This document shows positions 35,964-43,616 of a DNA stretch of 64,000 nucleotides, in pieces. A model generated the notes under the pieces. It did no database searches and was not told the origin of the DNA. It saw only the letters and a program-made list of their open reading frames with translations. The stretch covers positions 62,001-126,000 of the forward strand of contig NZ_JANYGH010000055.1 of assembly GCF_025362475.1 (NCBI RefSeq), read 5' to 3'. Position numbers and translations under genes: made by a program. Position 1 is the stretch's first letter, and every line of letters begins with the position of its first letter. Source of the stretch: Mucilaginibacter sp. (lineage in GTDB: Bacteria > Bacteroidota > Bacteroidia > Sphingobacteriales > Sphingobacteriaceae).

Positions 35964-36581
35964 ATGAATTACCCACAAATTGCTTTTACCGAAGCTGTGA
36001 AAGATTTCCAGGTGCGTTATGGCAGCCGGGCCAGTTATGGCCGGCAGGAGGAGTTTAGATATACTGATGGACTTACAGAAAGCGAGGAAGATTTCATAGC
36101 TCACCAGGATAACTTTTATATAGCAACCATAAGCGAAAGCGGATATCCTTACATCCAGTTTCGAGGCGGGCCAAAGGGATTTTTGAAAGTGCTTGATCAT
36201 GAAACTTTAGGTTTTATTGATTTTGGCGGTAACAAACAATATATTTCAACAGGAAATTTAGCTACCAATAGTAAGGTGGCCTTATTTCTATTAGATCAGG
36301 CCGCAAAGGCCCGTTTAAAAATATTTGCTGAAGCAAGTGTTTTAGATATTGATGGCAATACAGAATTATATGATAAACTTAACCTGGATGATTATAAATT
36401 TAAACCAGAGCGCATTATTTTGTTAAAGGTTAAAGCGTATGACTGGAATTGCCCTCAGCACATCACCCCCAGGTATACACTAGAGGAAATACGGGATGAG
36501 TTTATGGCTCAGCATGAGTATATTAATAAACTGCGGACCGAGAACGCGGAACTTAAGGCGCAATTAGCATCAATTAAATGA
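35964..36581 (+). CDS. Pyridoxamine 5'-phosphate oxidase-family FMN-binding protein
   Basis: This 205-residue protein carries the split-barrel flavin fold of the PPOX superfamily. Visible segments are DNFYIATISESGYPYIQFRG, then GPKGFLKVLDHETLGFIDFGGNKQYISTGNL. Proteins of this type bind FMN or F420 and act as oxidoreductases; the substrate is unknown. The C-terminus is a predicted coiled helix (LRTENAELKAQLASIK). Its stop codon overlaps the start of the AraC regulator (ATGA), so the two are translationally coupled. Confidence 0.88.
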   Translation: MNYPQIAFTEAVKDFQVRYGSRASYGRQEEFRYTDGLTESEEDFIAHQDNFYIATISESGYPYIQFRGGPKGFLKVLDHETLGFIDFGGNKQYISTGNLATNSKVALFLLDQAAKARLKIFAEASVLDIDGNTELYDKLNLDDYKFKPERIILLKVKAYDWNCPQHITPRYTLEEIRDEFMAQHEYINKLRTENAELKAQLASIK

Positions 36582-37477
36582 CCGATTCGCAAAATACATT
36601 TACACTGGTTGATCCGGTGAGCGGAAACCTTGCCTTTAAGTTGTTTTTATTTGAGGATAATAGTTATTTCGATCATTTACAACGAAATAACTATTTTTCA
36701 GTTATTTGGGTAAAAGAAGGATCGGGTAAGTTAAAGTCCGATTTTTCGGAATATGATTTTGAAGAGAATAACCTGCTGGCATTTACTCCATATCAACCTT
36801 TTATGTTATCCACAGAAAAGCCAATAAGCGGAGTAGCTATTCAATTTCACCCCGATTTCTTTTGTATTCATAAGCATCATAAGGAGGTCTCGTGCAGCGG
36901 TATTTTGTTCGATAATATTTATCATCCCCCCTTTGTGAGGATTGATGAGGTAAGCGCCGCTACATTTAATGTGGTTATTGACCAGGTAAGGGCCGAAATG
37001 CAAAATAAAGGTTTAGCCCAATTTGAGATCCTGGTTTCCTATCTCAAAATTTTTCTGATCACGGCATCGCGGTTAAAAGCAGAACAGCAGGAATTGAGCC
37101 GGCATCCGGATGATGTTAATAAAGAGCCATTTATATTGCAGAATTTGCAGGAAGCCATTGAAGCGCATTACAGAACTAAACACAGCGCAAGCAATTATGC
37201 CGATATGCTTAATATTTCGGCAAAAGCATTGGCCCGTATCACCAAAACCCATTTCAATAAAACCATTAGTAACCTCATAGCCGAGCGTATTATTATTGAA
37301 GCCAAGCGGGAACTTTATTTAACCAACAAGCCTGTAAAGGAAATTGCGTGGGAATTGGGTTACGATGATGAATATTATTTTAGTCGTTTTTTTAAAACCA
37401 ACGCCGATGTTTCACCACAAATGTACAGAGATACGGTAGGTTTCGGTAGGGCAAGTGGAGATCAGCATATAAACTAA
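36578..37477 (+). CDS. AraC family transcriptional regulator
   Basis: This 299-residue protein has an N-terminal cupin-like sensor region (YFSVIWVKEGSGKLKSDFSE, then LLAFTPYQPFML). It has a C-terminal AraC double helix-turn-helix at about residues 190-290, with NYADMLNISAKALARITKTH and the signature ELGYDDEYYFSRFFKTN. It is coupled to the FMN-binding protein by a 4-bp overlap and likely regulates its own operon. The inducer is unknown. Confidence 0.93.
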   Translation: MTDSQNTFTLVDPVSGNLAFKLFLFEDNSYFDHLQRNNYFSVIWVKEGSGKLKSDFSEYDFEENNLLAFTPYQPFMLSTEKPISGVAIQFHPDFFCIHKHHKEVSCSGILFDNIYHPPFVRIDEVSAATFNVVIDQVRAEMQNKGLAQFEILVSYLKIFLITASRLKAEQQELSRHPDDVNKEPFILQNLQEAIEAHYRTKHSASNYADMLNISAKALARITKTHFNKTISNLIAERIIIEAKRELYLTNKPVKEIAWELGYDDEYYFSRFFKTNADVSPQMYRDTVGFGRASGDQHIN

Positions 37478-37521
37478 AACTTATACATTTATATTTGGTT
37501 AAAATTTCAACACTAAATATT

Positions 37522-38293
37522 ATGGCCCGAATTACCAGACCTCCAGGCATTCAGCTATAATCTCAACAAAAAACTTGGCGGCAAAACCGTTAAGGAGATT
37601 ATTATTGTTAATGCTAAAAAACTGAATGTTACCCATAAAGAACTTAAGGATACACTTGAGGGCCAAAAGCTGGATAAGGTATACCGCGAAGGCAAAGAAC
37701 TTTACTTTAAATTCGACAAAGGTGATACATTGGCATTACACCTGATGCTTCATGGCAAGCTGTTTTTGTTTGAGGGAAAGAATGAAAATAAATACCCCAT
37801 AATTGAACTACATTTTAGTGACGATACTGGCCTGGTACTCACAGATTTCCAGGGCATAGCCACCCCTACTTTAAATCCCGAAGAAAAGGAAGCGCCGGAT
37901 GCGATGGAGATCGACAGTAATTTTTTAAAAACGCGACTGGCCAAAACAAAAACGAATATTAAAACTGTCCTGCTGGATCAAAAAATTATCAGAGGTATTG
38001 GTAATGCATATGCTGACGAGATTCTATGGGATGCGGGAATCTCCCCTTTTTCGGCAAGTAATAAAATTCCGGATGAGAAGTTAAAAGAGCTGACTAAATC
38101 TATTGAAAGCGTTTTAACCAATGCCGAAAAATCTATCCTTAAATCAAATCCGGATATCATCAGTGGTGAAATAAGGGATTTTATGCTCATTCACAACTCC
38201 AGGAAAACACATAGCCCAAAAGGTGCTGAGATCAGGATAAAAGAAGGCACCCGGAAAACTTATTATACTGATGAGCAGGAGTTGTTTGAGTAA
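37522..38293 (+). pseudogene. Fpg/Nei-family DNA glycosylase, frameshifted directly after the start codon
   Basis: Read from 37526 the frame gives PELPDLQAFSYNLNKKL, the catalytic N-terminus of Fpg/Nei enzymes (Pro as nucleophile, then Glu). The ATG at 37522 is followed by one extra G at 37525, so translation from it hits TAA within 13 codons. Without that G the protein would be MPELPDLQ and 256 residues. The rest is intact: the YREGKELYFKF hairpin with its Lys, IIRGIGNAYADEILWDAGIS (H2TH region) and a C-terminus without zinc-finger cysteines. Rescue from a TTG at 37730 would lose the active site. The G is a real frameshift or a sequencing error. The gene is otherwise a base-excision repair glycosylase. 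Confidence 0.8.
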
Positions 38294-38294
38294 A

Positions 38295-38349
38295 TAATAA
38301 TCGTTAGCTCAGTTATGCTAATTTCGGTATAATTGAGCTAAGGTTATTG
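38295..38349. terminator. Bidirectional terminator between convergent genes
   Basis: An imperfect hairpin pairs TTAGCTCA and TGAGCTAA (about 38304-38311 and 38334-38341), extended by AATAAT and TTATTG on the outside. It lies between the Fpg/Nei gene and the convergent 38351-38938 gene and is well placed to end both transcripts. Confidence 0.65.
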
Positions 38350-38350
38350 T

Positions 38351-38938
38351 TTATTTCAGTTTTTTTACCAGTACATTAAAATCGGCACCAACCACCGGAA
38401 TTTTCTTCCACTCGGAGCTGTTGGCATCCTTATGGAAAGTGCCGCCATTAAATAAACCACAGGCAAAACCAATATATGATCCGTTTTTGGTAGTCAAAAA
38501 CTCTATCGACACTAAAATATCTCCACTAACATTAATTTTGTATGCAGACAGATCAACGCTAACTAACTGGTGCTCTTCCGTGTTGTTTTTTTTAATGATA
38601 CCTTTTATCTCCTCTTTTACAAGGTTAGTATCTGATGGTAGTTTTCCATTCATTTGATAAATATTTACTTTAAATGCAATGCTATCACCTGCGCGATTAT
38701 CTGCGTGGAAATTAAGCTTAAGCAGTTCTACATGTTTATGTCCCGCATTTATCATGACGCCGACTTGTGCGCCTTTTACAGCGGTAAAAGAAGTATTGGT
38801 TGATCCTTTTCGGGCCTTGTTCCCAATGGTTTTGGTTTTATCCTGCGCAAAACTACCTATCGCAATAAAGCAAAGTAAGCATGCAGTGATAATTTTTAAG
38901 GTTGAAGTTTTTGATAAATTGTGATATTTAAGTTTCAT
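38351..38938 (-). CDS. Hypothetical secreted beta-sandwich protein
   Basis: The ATG at 38938 gives 195 residues with a signal peptide (MKLKYHNLSKTSTLKIITAC, cleavage near SFAQD). The longer frame from 39007 has no reasonable start context. The mature part is beta-rich, with VELLKLNFHADNRAGDSIAF and SGDILVSIEFLTTKNGSYIG, consistent with a jelly-roll or Ig-like fold. No enzyme motif was found and I do not recognise a named family. It is transcribed alone and convergent with the Fpg/Nei gene. Confidence 0.8.
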   Translation of the reverse strand: MKLKYHNLSKTSTLKIITACLLCFIAIGSFAQDKTKTIGNKARKGSTNTSFTAVKGAQVGVMINAGHKHVELLKLNFHADNRAGDSIAFKVNIYQMNGKLPSDTNLVKEEIKGIIKKNNTEEHQLVSVDLSAYKINVSGDILVSIEFLTTKNGSYIGFACGLFNGGTFHKDANSSEWKKIPVVGADFNVLVKKLK

Positions 38939-39067
38939 AAAGCTATATATAAGATATGTAATTAAATGGTAGACGATGGTATGCTTAAATTGGTTGCATA
39001 TCACCATTTTAAATTCATTTCATTATTGTCTTAAATATAACTATCTATAAATAACTTAAATAAGATG

Positions 39068-39493
39068 TTATTTTTTAATCATTTTATAATGCCTGATACC
39101 TGCTTCTTCAAATTCGGGCCCGGTTTCTTCAAATCCAAATTTTTTATATAATGAAACTGCCTGTATCTGGGCATGCAGGTAAATATAAGCAGCATCAGCC
39201 GGGAGATCATCCAGTACGGCTTGTACAAGAGCTTGCCCTACACCAAATCCTCTGAATTTTTGTAATACAGCAAAACGCTCCAGCTTATAACCTTTGTCAG
39301 TTTTTCTCCACCGGCAGGCACCTGCAGCTTCACCATCAACAGTAGCTAAAAAATGATTTGATTCATCTTCAAATTCCCATTCCAATTCAGGGGGGCAATT
39401 TTGTTCAACTACAAAAACTTCTGTGCGTACGGCATATACTTTGTCAAGATTTTCCTGTGTGGTTGCTTTGCTTACTACGATTTTTGAGGGCAT
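39068..39493 (-). CDS. GNAT family N-acetyltransferase
   Basis: This 141-residue protein has the ElaA/YjdJ-like GNAT layout: VYAVRTEVFVVEQNCPPELE near the start, then GEAAGACRWRKTDKGYKLERFAVLQKFRGFGVGQALVQAVL. The acetyl-CoA pyrophosphate loop is the RGFGVG segment. The C-terminus VSLYKKFGFEETGPEFEEAGIRHYKM is typical of the family. The acceptor is unknown. Its start overlaps the 3' end of the iron-permease-like gene by 50 bp, so they are co-transcribed. Confidence 0.92.
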   Translation of the reverse strand: MPSKIVVSKATTQENLDKVYAVRTEVFVVEQNCPPELEWEFEDESNHFLATVDGEAAGACRWRKTDKGYKLERFAVLQKFRGFGVGQALVQAVLDDLPADAAYIYLHAQIQAVSLYKKFGFEETGPEFEEAGIRHYKMIKK

Positions 39494-39968
39494 TGATGTA
39501 ATGAGGTTTTAATTTATAGGAATTAATTTTATTGGTATGATTTTCTTCTGCAGCATCAATTGAATGTGTGCAGGTAATGTCGTCTTCCTCCTCTGCAAGT
39601 TCAGATAATTGCACATAAAATTTATGCAACAGATCAAGTTCCTGTTCGTTTAGGTCCTCAATATCAACCATACGGTTACTTGCTCCCTGGTGAGACGCCA
39701 GCAGTTCATTTAATTTTAAATGTATGGCTTTTGAATCTTTATTCTGTGATTTTTGAATCAAAAAAACCATTAAAAAGGTAACAATGGTGGTACCGGTATT
39801 AATGATAAGCTGCCAGGTGTTTGAGTATTGAAAAATTGGACCTGTAACTCCCCAAACAACAATTATGGCTACTGCGCCTATAAAAGCTGCCGAACTACCG
39901 GTGGCTATAGTTGCCCAGTTGGCAAACTTTTCAAATAAATTTTTTTTCTTTCTAGCGCTCTTTGCCAT
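39444..39968 (-). CDS. Low-affinity iron permease family protein
   Basis: This 174-residue protein matches the small bacterial relatives of the yeast Fet4 low-affinity iron permease. It has two membrane helices (ATGSSAAFIGAVAIIVVWGV and WQLIINTGTTIVTFLMVFLI) followed by KSQNKDSKAIHLKLNELL, which is characteristic. The C-terminal tail is acidic and then charged. Whether the bacterial form moves iron is not shown. The last 50 bp overlap the GNAT reading frame. Confidence 0.88.
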   Translation of the reverse strand: MAKSARKKKNLFEKFANWATIATGSSAAFIGAVAIIVVWGVTGPIFQYSNTWQLIINTGTTIVTFLMVFLIQKSQNKDSKAIHLKLNELLASHQGASNRMVDIEDLNEQELDLLHKFYVQLSELAEEEDDITCTHSIDAAEENHTNKINSYKLKPHYINALKNRSKQSNHTGKS

Positions 39969-40007
39969 TGGTGTGTTTTTTATGTAAAGTAGATCGCCTT
40001 ATTTAAC

Positions 40008-40051
40008 AACAAAGCGCCAATACAACAAATGTACCGGCGCTTTGTTAGTTT
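40008..40051. terminator. Terminator after the fructose-bisphosphate aldolase gene
   Basis: The arms 40008-40018 and 40036-40046 (AACAAAGCGCC / GGCGCTTTGTT) pair perfectly with a 17-base loop. On the minus strand the hairpin follows the aldolase stop codon by 15 bp and runs into TTGTTAAAT. Confidence 0.75.
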
Positions 40052-40061
40052 TTAATGAATA

Positions 40062-41141
40062 TTATAATTTACTGTTAACGTCAACGCAATTAAGGTCTTC
40101 GAAAGCAACAGCAAGTCTTTTTACAAAGGTTTCTTCACCTTTACGCAACCAAACACGTGGATCGTAATATTTTTTGTTTGGAGAATCTTCACCCTCTGGG
40201 TTTCCAATTTGGTCTTGAAGATAAGCTTCTTTTGATTTGTAGTAATCTTTTATACCTTCCCAGTAAGCCCATTGCATGTCTGTATCAATATTCATTTTTA
40301 CAGCGCCATATGAAATAGCCTCACGAATTTCTGCCTGGCTTGAGCCGCTACCACCGTGAAATACAAAGTTGATAGGTTTATCGGCAGTTAAACCAAATTT
40401 TTGTTTTACATACTCTTGTGAGTTATGCAGGATAACCGGCTGTAATTTAACATTACCTGGTTTGTAAACACCGTGTACGTTACCAAAAGCAGCAGCTACT
40501 GTAAAACGCGGGCTAACTTTTGAAAGGTGCTCATATGAATAGGAAACCTCTTCTGGCTGAGTGTATAAACGTGAGCTGTCAACATCGGAGTTGTCAACGC
40601 CATCTTCCTCACCGCCGGTTACGCCTAATTCAATTTCAAGTGTCATACCCATTTTAGCCATACGCTCAAGGTATTTAGCACTGATCTCGATATTTTCTTC
40701 CAAAGGTTCTTCAGAAAGATCAAGCATGTGTGATGAAAAAAGAGGTTTTCCTGTTTCTGCAAAGAATTTTTCGCCGTGATCTAACAATCCATCAATCCAC
40801 GGTAAAAACTTCATTGCTGCATGGTCTGTATGTAAAATAACAGCTACACCATAATGTTCTGCCAGTAAGTGAACGTGCTTTGCAGCAGATACACCACCTA
40901 ATATACAGGCTTGTAATTTTGAATTATCTAATGATTTGCCGGCGTAAAATTGTGCACCGCCATTTGATAGCTGAATAATAACCGGGGAGTTTACCAGTTT
41001 AGCTGTTTCCATAACTGCGTTAATGGTATTTGTACCAATAACGTTTACTGCCGGTAAAGCAAACTGATGCTTTTTAGCTGCTTCAAATAGTTCCTGCACT
41101 TGATCTCCGTGCAGAACACCTTTATAATTTTTTAAATCCAT
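40062..41141 (-). CDS. fbaA: Class II fructose-bisphosphate aldolase
   Basis: This zinc-dependent enzyme of glycolysis and gluconeogenesis cleaves fructose 1,6-bisphosphate to glyceraldehyde 3-phosphate and dihydroxyacetone phosphate. It has 359 residues, the normal length of the class IIA type. Conserved elements include FALPAVNVIGTNTINAVMET, the metal-binding ILHTDHAAMKFLPWIDGLLD, VHGVYKPGNVKL with its His ligand, FVFHGGSGSSQAEIREA and the phosphate-binding VKMNIDTDMQWA. It is a single gene with its own terminator. Confidence 0.97.
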   Translation of the reverse strand: MDLKNYKGVLHGDQVQELFEAAKKHQFALPAVNVIGTNTINAVMETAKLVNSPVIIQLSNGGAQFYAGKSLDNSKLQACILGGVSAAKHVHLLAEHYGVAVILHTDHAAMKFLPWIDGLLDHGEKFFAETGKPLFSSHMLDLSEEPLEENIEISAKYLERMAKMGMTLEIELGVTGGEEDGVDNSDVDSSRLYTQPEEVSYSYEHLSKVSPRFTVAAAFGNVHGVYKPGNVKLQPVILHNSQEYVKQKFGLTADKPINFVFHGGSGSSQAEIREAISYGAVKMNIDTDMQWAYWEGIKDYYKSKEAYLQDQIGNPEGEDSPNKKYYDPRVWLRKGEETFVKRLAVAFEDLNCVDVNSKL

Positions 41142-41452
41142 GAGCTTTTATTTGGGCCTCGAAGTTATAAAATTTCTTTGTTTTAGGTAAGAAAACTTGT
41201 TATTATTGATTGAATATTAACATTTTGTTCAGCAAAATTGGCAAAGTATATTTAAAAGGTAGTAAAAATGGGGTTTATATATCAAAATAATGTTTTTTAC
41301 TAAAAATAAAGCCCTTTTATTGCGGATTTGGCATAAAAACGGCCTTGCGTATTTTTGATAAATAATTTTTATGCCGACAAGTTTTTTATCCCTTAGTACT
41401 TGTTTAATATTTTTCGTTTCTTTGTAGTCAATTGAAAGAGCTAGATATAGAT

Positions 41453-42298
41453 ATGGCGTGGTTTAAACGAGAGTTGAAAGGGATAATTACGACTACTGAG
41501 GAAAAGAAGGAAACCCCTGATGGTATCTGGAATAAATGCCCTAATTGTAAGAAACCTTTACATTATTCTGAGCAGGTTGAAAATCAATATGTTTGTCACT
41601 ACTGTGGCTATCACCTGCGCATTGGTTCAAAAGAATACTTTTCTGTTCTGTTTGATGATAACGAGTTTACAGAACTGTTTGAAAATCTTACATCGGGCGA
41701 TCCGCTGCACTTTGAAGATACCAAAAAATACACCGACAGGCTTGCTGAAACTCAGTCAAAAACGGGTTTAAAGGATGCAATACGTTCTGGTGTAGGTAAA
41801 ATAGACGGACAGGATATTGTTATTGCCTGTATGGATTTCAATTTTATTGGTGGTTCGATGGGTTCTGTAGTTGGGGAAAAAATAGCCCGCTCCATTGATT
41901 ATAGCATCGCCAACAAGATTCCATTTCTAATGATCTCGAAATCGGGTGGTGCAAGAATGATGGAAGCCGCATTTTCATTAATGCAAATGGCAAAAACATC
42001 AGCTAAACTTGCTTTATTATCACAGGCTAAGATCCCGTATATATCTTTATTGACGGATCCAACAACTGGTGGAGTAACTGCATCTTACGCCATGCTGGGC
42101 GATATCAACATAGCCGAACCAGGTGCCCTGATAGGTTTTGCCGGCCCGAGAGTGATTAAAGAAACTATTAAAAAGGATTTGCCTAAAGGCTTCCAAACTG
42201 CAGAGTTTGTTCAGGAACATGGTTTTCTTGATTTTATCGTTGACCGCAGGGAAATGAAAGAGAAATTAGCGTCGTTTTTGAAAATGATGAAGAATTAG
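41453..42298 (+). CDS. accD: Acetyl-CoA carboxylase carboxyltransferase subunit beta
   Basis: This subunit transfers the carboxyl group from biotin to acetyl-CoA in the first step of fatty acid synthesis. The ATG at 41453 (MAWFKRELKGIITTTEEKKE) gives 281 residues. The N-terminal zinc finger is complete (Cys29, Cys32, Cys48, Cys51). The crotonase-like core contains GSMGSVVGEKIARS and ISKSGGARMMEAAFSLMQM, then LTDPTTGGVTASYAMLGD and AGPRVIKETI. A TTG upstream at 41432 is unlikely to be the start. A hairpin follows at 42324-42350. The alpha subunit gene is not in the window. Confidence 0.97.
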   Translation: MAWFKRELKGIITTTEEKKETPDGIWNKCPNCKKPLHYSEQVENQYVCHYCGYHLRIGSKEYFSVLFDDNEFTELFENLTSGDPLHFEDTKKYTDRLAETQSKTGLKDAIRSGVGKIDGQDIVIACMDFNFIGGSMGSVVGEKIARSIDYSIANKIPFLMISKSGGARMMEAAFSLMQMAKTSAKLALLSQAKIPYISLLTDPTTGGVTASYAMLGDINIAEPGALIGFAGPRVIKETIKKDLPKGFQTAEFVQEHGFLDFIVDRREMKEKLASFLKMMKN

Positions 42299-42323
42299 GT
42301 TTATTCGATACAAAATACAAATT

Positions 42324-42350
42324 AAAGGCTATCCGTTTTGGGTAGCCTTT
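42324..42350 (+). terminator. Terminator after accD
   Basis: AAAGGCTATCC (42324-42334) and GGGTAGCCTTT (42340-42350) form a stem with a short loop, 25 bp after the accD stop, followed by ATTCATT. Confidence 0.7.
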
Positions 42351-42369
42351 ATTCATTAAAAGCAGCGAG

Positions 42370-42594
42370 TTATTTTGTTATCGCAGCGCATTGTGCACCG
42401 GCTCCAGGTATTTCTCTGTCAGGAAGGTCAGCAAAGCTTCCATCCTCATGCAAAACTCTTAGATTTTTTCTGTTAGGCCCAGACCTTTCCAGGTTGAACT
42501 CATTTTGGTAGGTACTCATATCAAAGTTTCTGTGACTTCCTCCTACCCTGTTGTTGTAGCCCCGATTTCTATCGGGTTCTCCATAGCTGTTCAT
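42370..42594 (-). CDS. Small hydrophilic hypothetical protein
   Basis: This 74-residue frame from the ATG at 42594 (MNSYGEPDRNRGYNNRVGGS) is rich in Asn, Arg and Gly in its first half. A more ordered end follows (NLRVLHEDGSFADLPDREIP). A second in-frame ATG lies two codons upstream at 42600. No family was recognised. It is kept as a real gene because it fills the gap between the accD terminator and a promoter-like spacer, and its composition is protein-like. It may be a stress-related disordered protein like its neighbour; that is a guess. Confidence 0.5.
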   Translation of the reverse strand: MNSYGEPDRNRGYNNRVGGSHRNFDMSTYQNEFNLERSGPNRKNLRVLHEDGSFADLPDREIPGAGAQCAAITK

Positions 42595-42638
42595 TATCAT
42601 GTCCTCCTCTATATTTTATGGTTAAAATATTAGTTCTA

Positions 42639-42654
42639 CTAAACATTTGTTTAG
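42639..42654. repeat. Short palindrome CTAAACA-TT-TGTTTAG
   Basis: A 7-bp-arm palindrome lies 45 bp upstream of the small hypothetical gene and could be an operator. Nothing else was seen in the 42601-42853 spacer. Confidence 0.35.
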
Positions 42655-42853
42655 CACTGGTTCATGACAATATATTTATTCAGTATTAAGTAAGGCCGAC
42701 CCTAACATGTGCCAGGTTTAATTTGTCGTCATAAACCCTATTGCTACTTTAACTCATTATTATCCAATTTATTATCCAAAATCATTTTCGAATTTTAGAC
42801 TGGTATGGAATTATTTTAAATATTTACAATTTAGCGCCGTGTAGTGGGCGTTC

Positions 42854-43222
42854 TTATATTCCCTCTGTACCAGGTTCATGCCCTATCATCCTACCTGTTG
42901 TTCTTCCATGCGGGCGACTTTCGAAATCTGTTTTAGCTGGCCCTACGGATGGGAATTCTTTTTTGTTGGGCGGAGTGACGTCGTTTTGTTCGCTGTATGA
43001 AGTATCAGCGCCTTTTTGTGGCTGATCAACTTCTGATTGGGTATGGTAGCCTGTACCTTCGTTATCAGATTCATGTTCCTCTGGTATTTCATCAGGGTCG
43101 TCACCATTTTTATTCTTTTTCAAATTATCGTGCCTTTGACCTGGAAAAGAATTGCTTGTCTGTTTCAAATCGTTACGATTTTCATCCTGGTTATTCCGGG
43201 ATTCTTCTTTATTAGTGTTCAT
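42854..43222 (-). CDS. Disordered hydrophilic hypothetical protein
   Basis: This 122-residue protein is almost wholly polar: Asn, Glu, Asp, Lys and Gln dominate, with no hydrophobic core, signal or membrane helix. It contains QRHDNLKKNKNGDDPDEIPE, and ends GRMIGHEPGTEGI. Such composition suggests an intrinsically disordered, hydrophilin-like protein as seen in desiccation or osmotic stress, but no family match is claimed. It is oriented like the 42594 gene and may be regulated with it. Confidence 0.6.
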   Translation of the reverse strand: MNTNKEESRNNQDENRNDLKQTSNSFPGQRHDNLKKNKNGDDPDEIPEEHESDNEGTGYHTQSEVDQPQKGADTSYSEQNDVTPPNKKEFPSVGPAKTDFESRPHGRTTGRMIGHEPGTEGI

Positions 43223-43616
43223 AGGTTTTAAATTTTATATTAATTAATAAACCTATTGAATTATTATTTTGTTTTCTAAATAAGAAAATAATTTTCTAAA
43301 ATTGAGTGGTTATGCTGAATTTTCGTCTTTTTTTGCAATGGCGTTTAAGACGGCCGCCCCGCGTTCGATAGGTGGATTAGTTTATGCAAAGATTGTGTAG
43401 TGCCTGTTCGGGATGTCTAAACCTAAAAAACTCGTCGAGGTAGTTTTGTCTTTGCAAGCTCCATTACTTTGTACGAGTTATGGTGAGAGCAAAAAAGAGC
43501 AGAGAAGAATTATAAATATTCAATGCTTGAGTCAGCGTTGAAGTAAGGCAAGATCAATTGACGCTTAATGAGCCTTACGAAGTCGTTAAAACTTCGTAAG
43601 GCTTATGAGCAAAGGA
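43223..43616. other. 394-bp spacer with a hairpin, no gene
   Basis: The region between the hydrophilic protein and the cysteine desulfurase holds the 43571-43603 hairpin near its right end. A run rich in AT near 43230-43300 could contain the promoter of the hydrophilic gene. No credible frame or RNA was seen. Confidence 0.4.
43571..43603 (-). terminator. Hairpin of the TTACGAAGT family after the cysteine desulfurase gene
   Basis: AGCCTTACGAAGT (43571-43583) and ACTTCGTAAGGCT (43591-43603) pair perfectly with a 7-base loop. It lies 13 bp after the stop codon of the minus-strand gene. The core is shared with 6600-6632 and 12061-12093. Confidence 0.7.
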
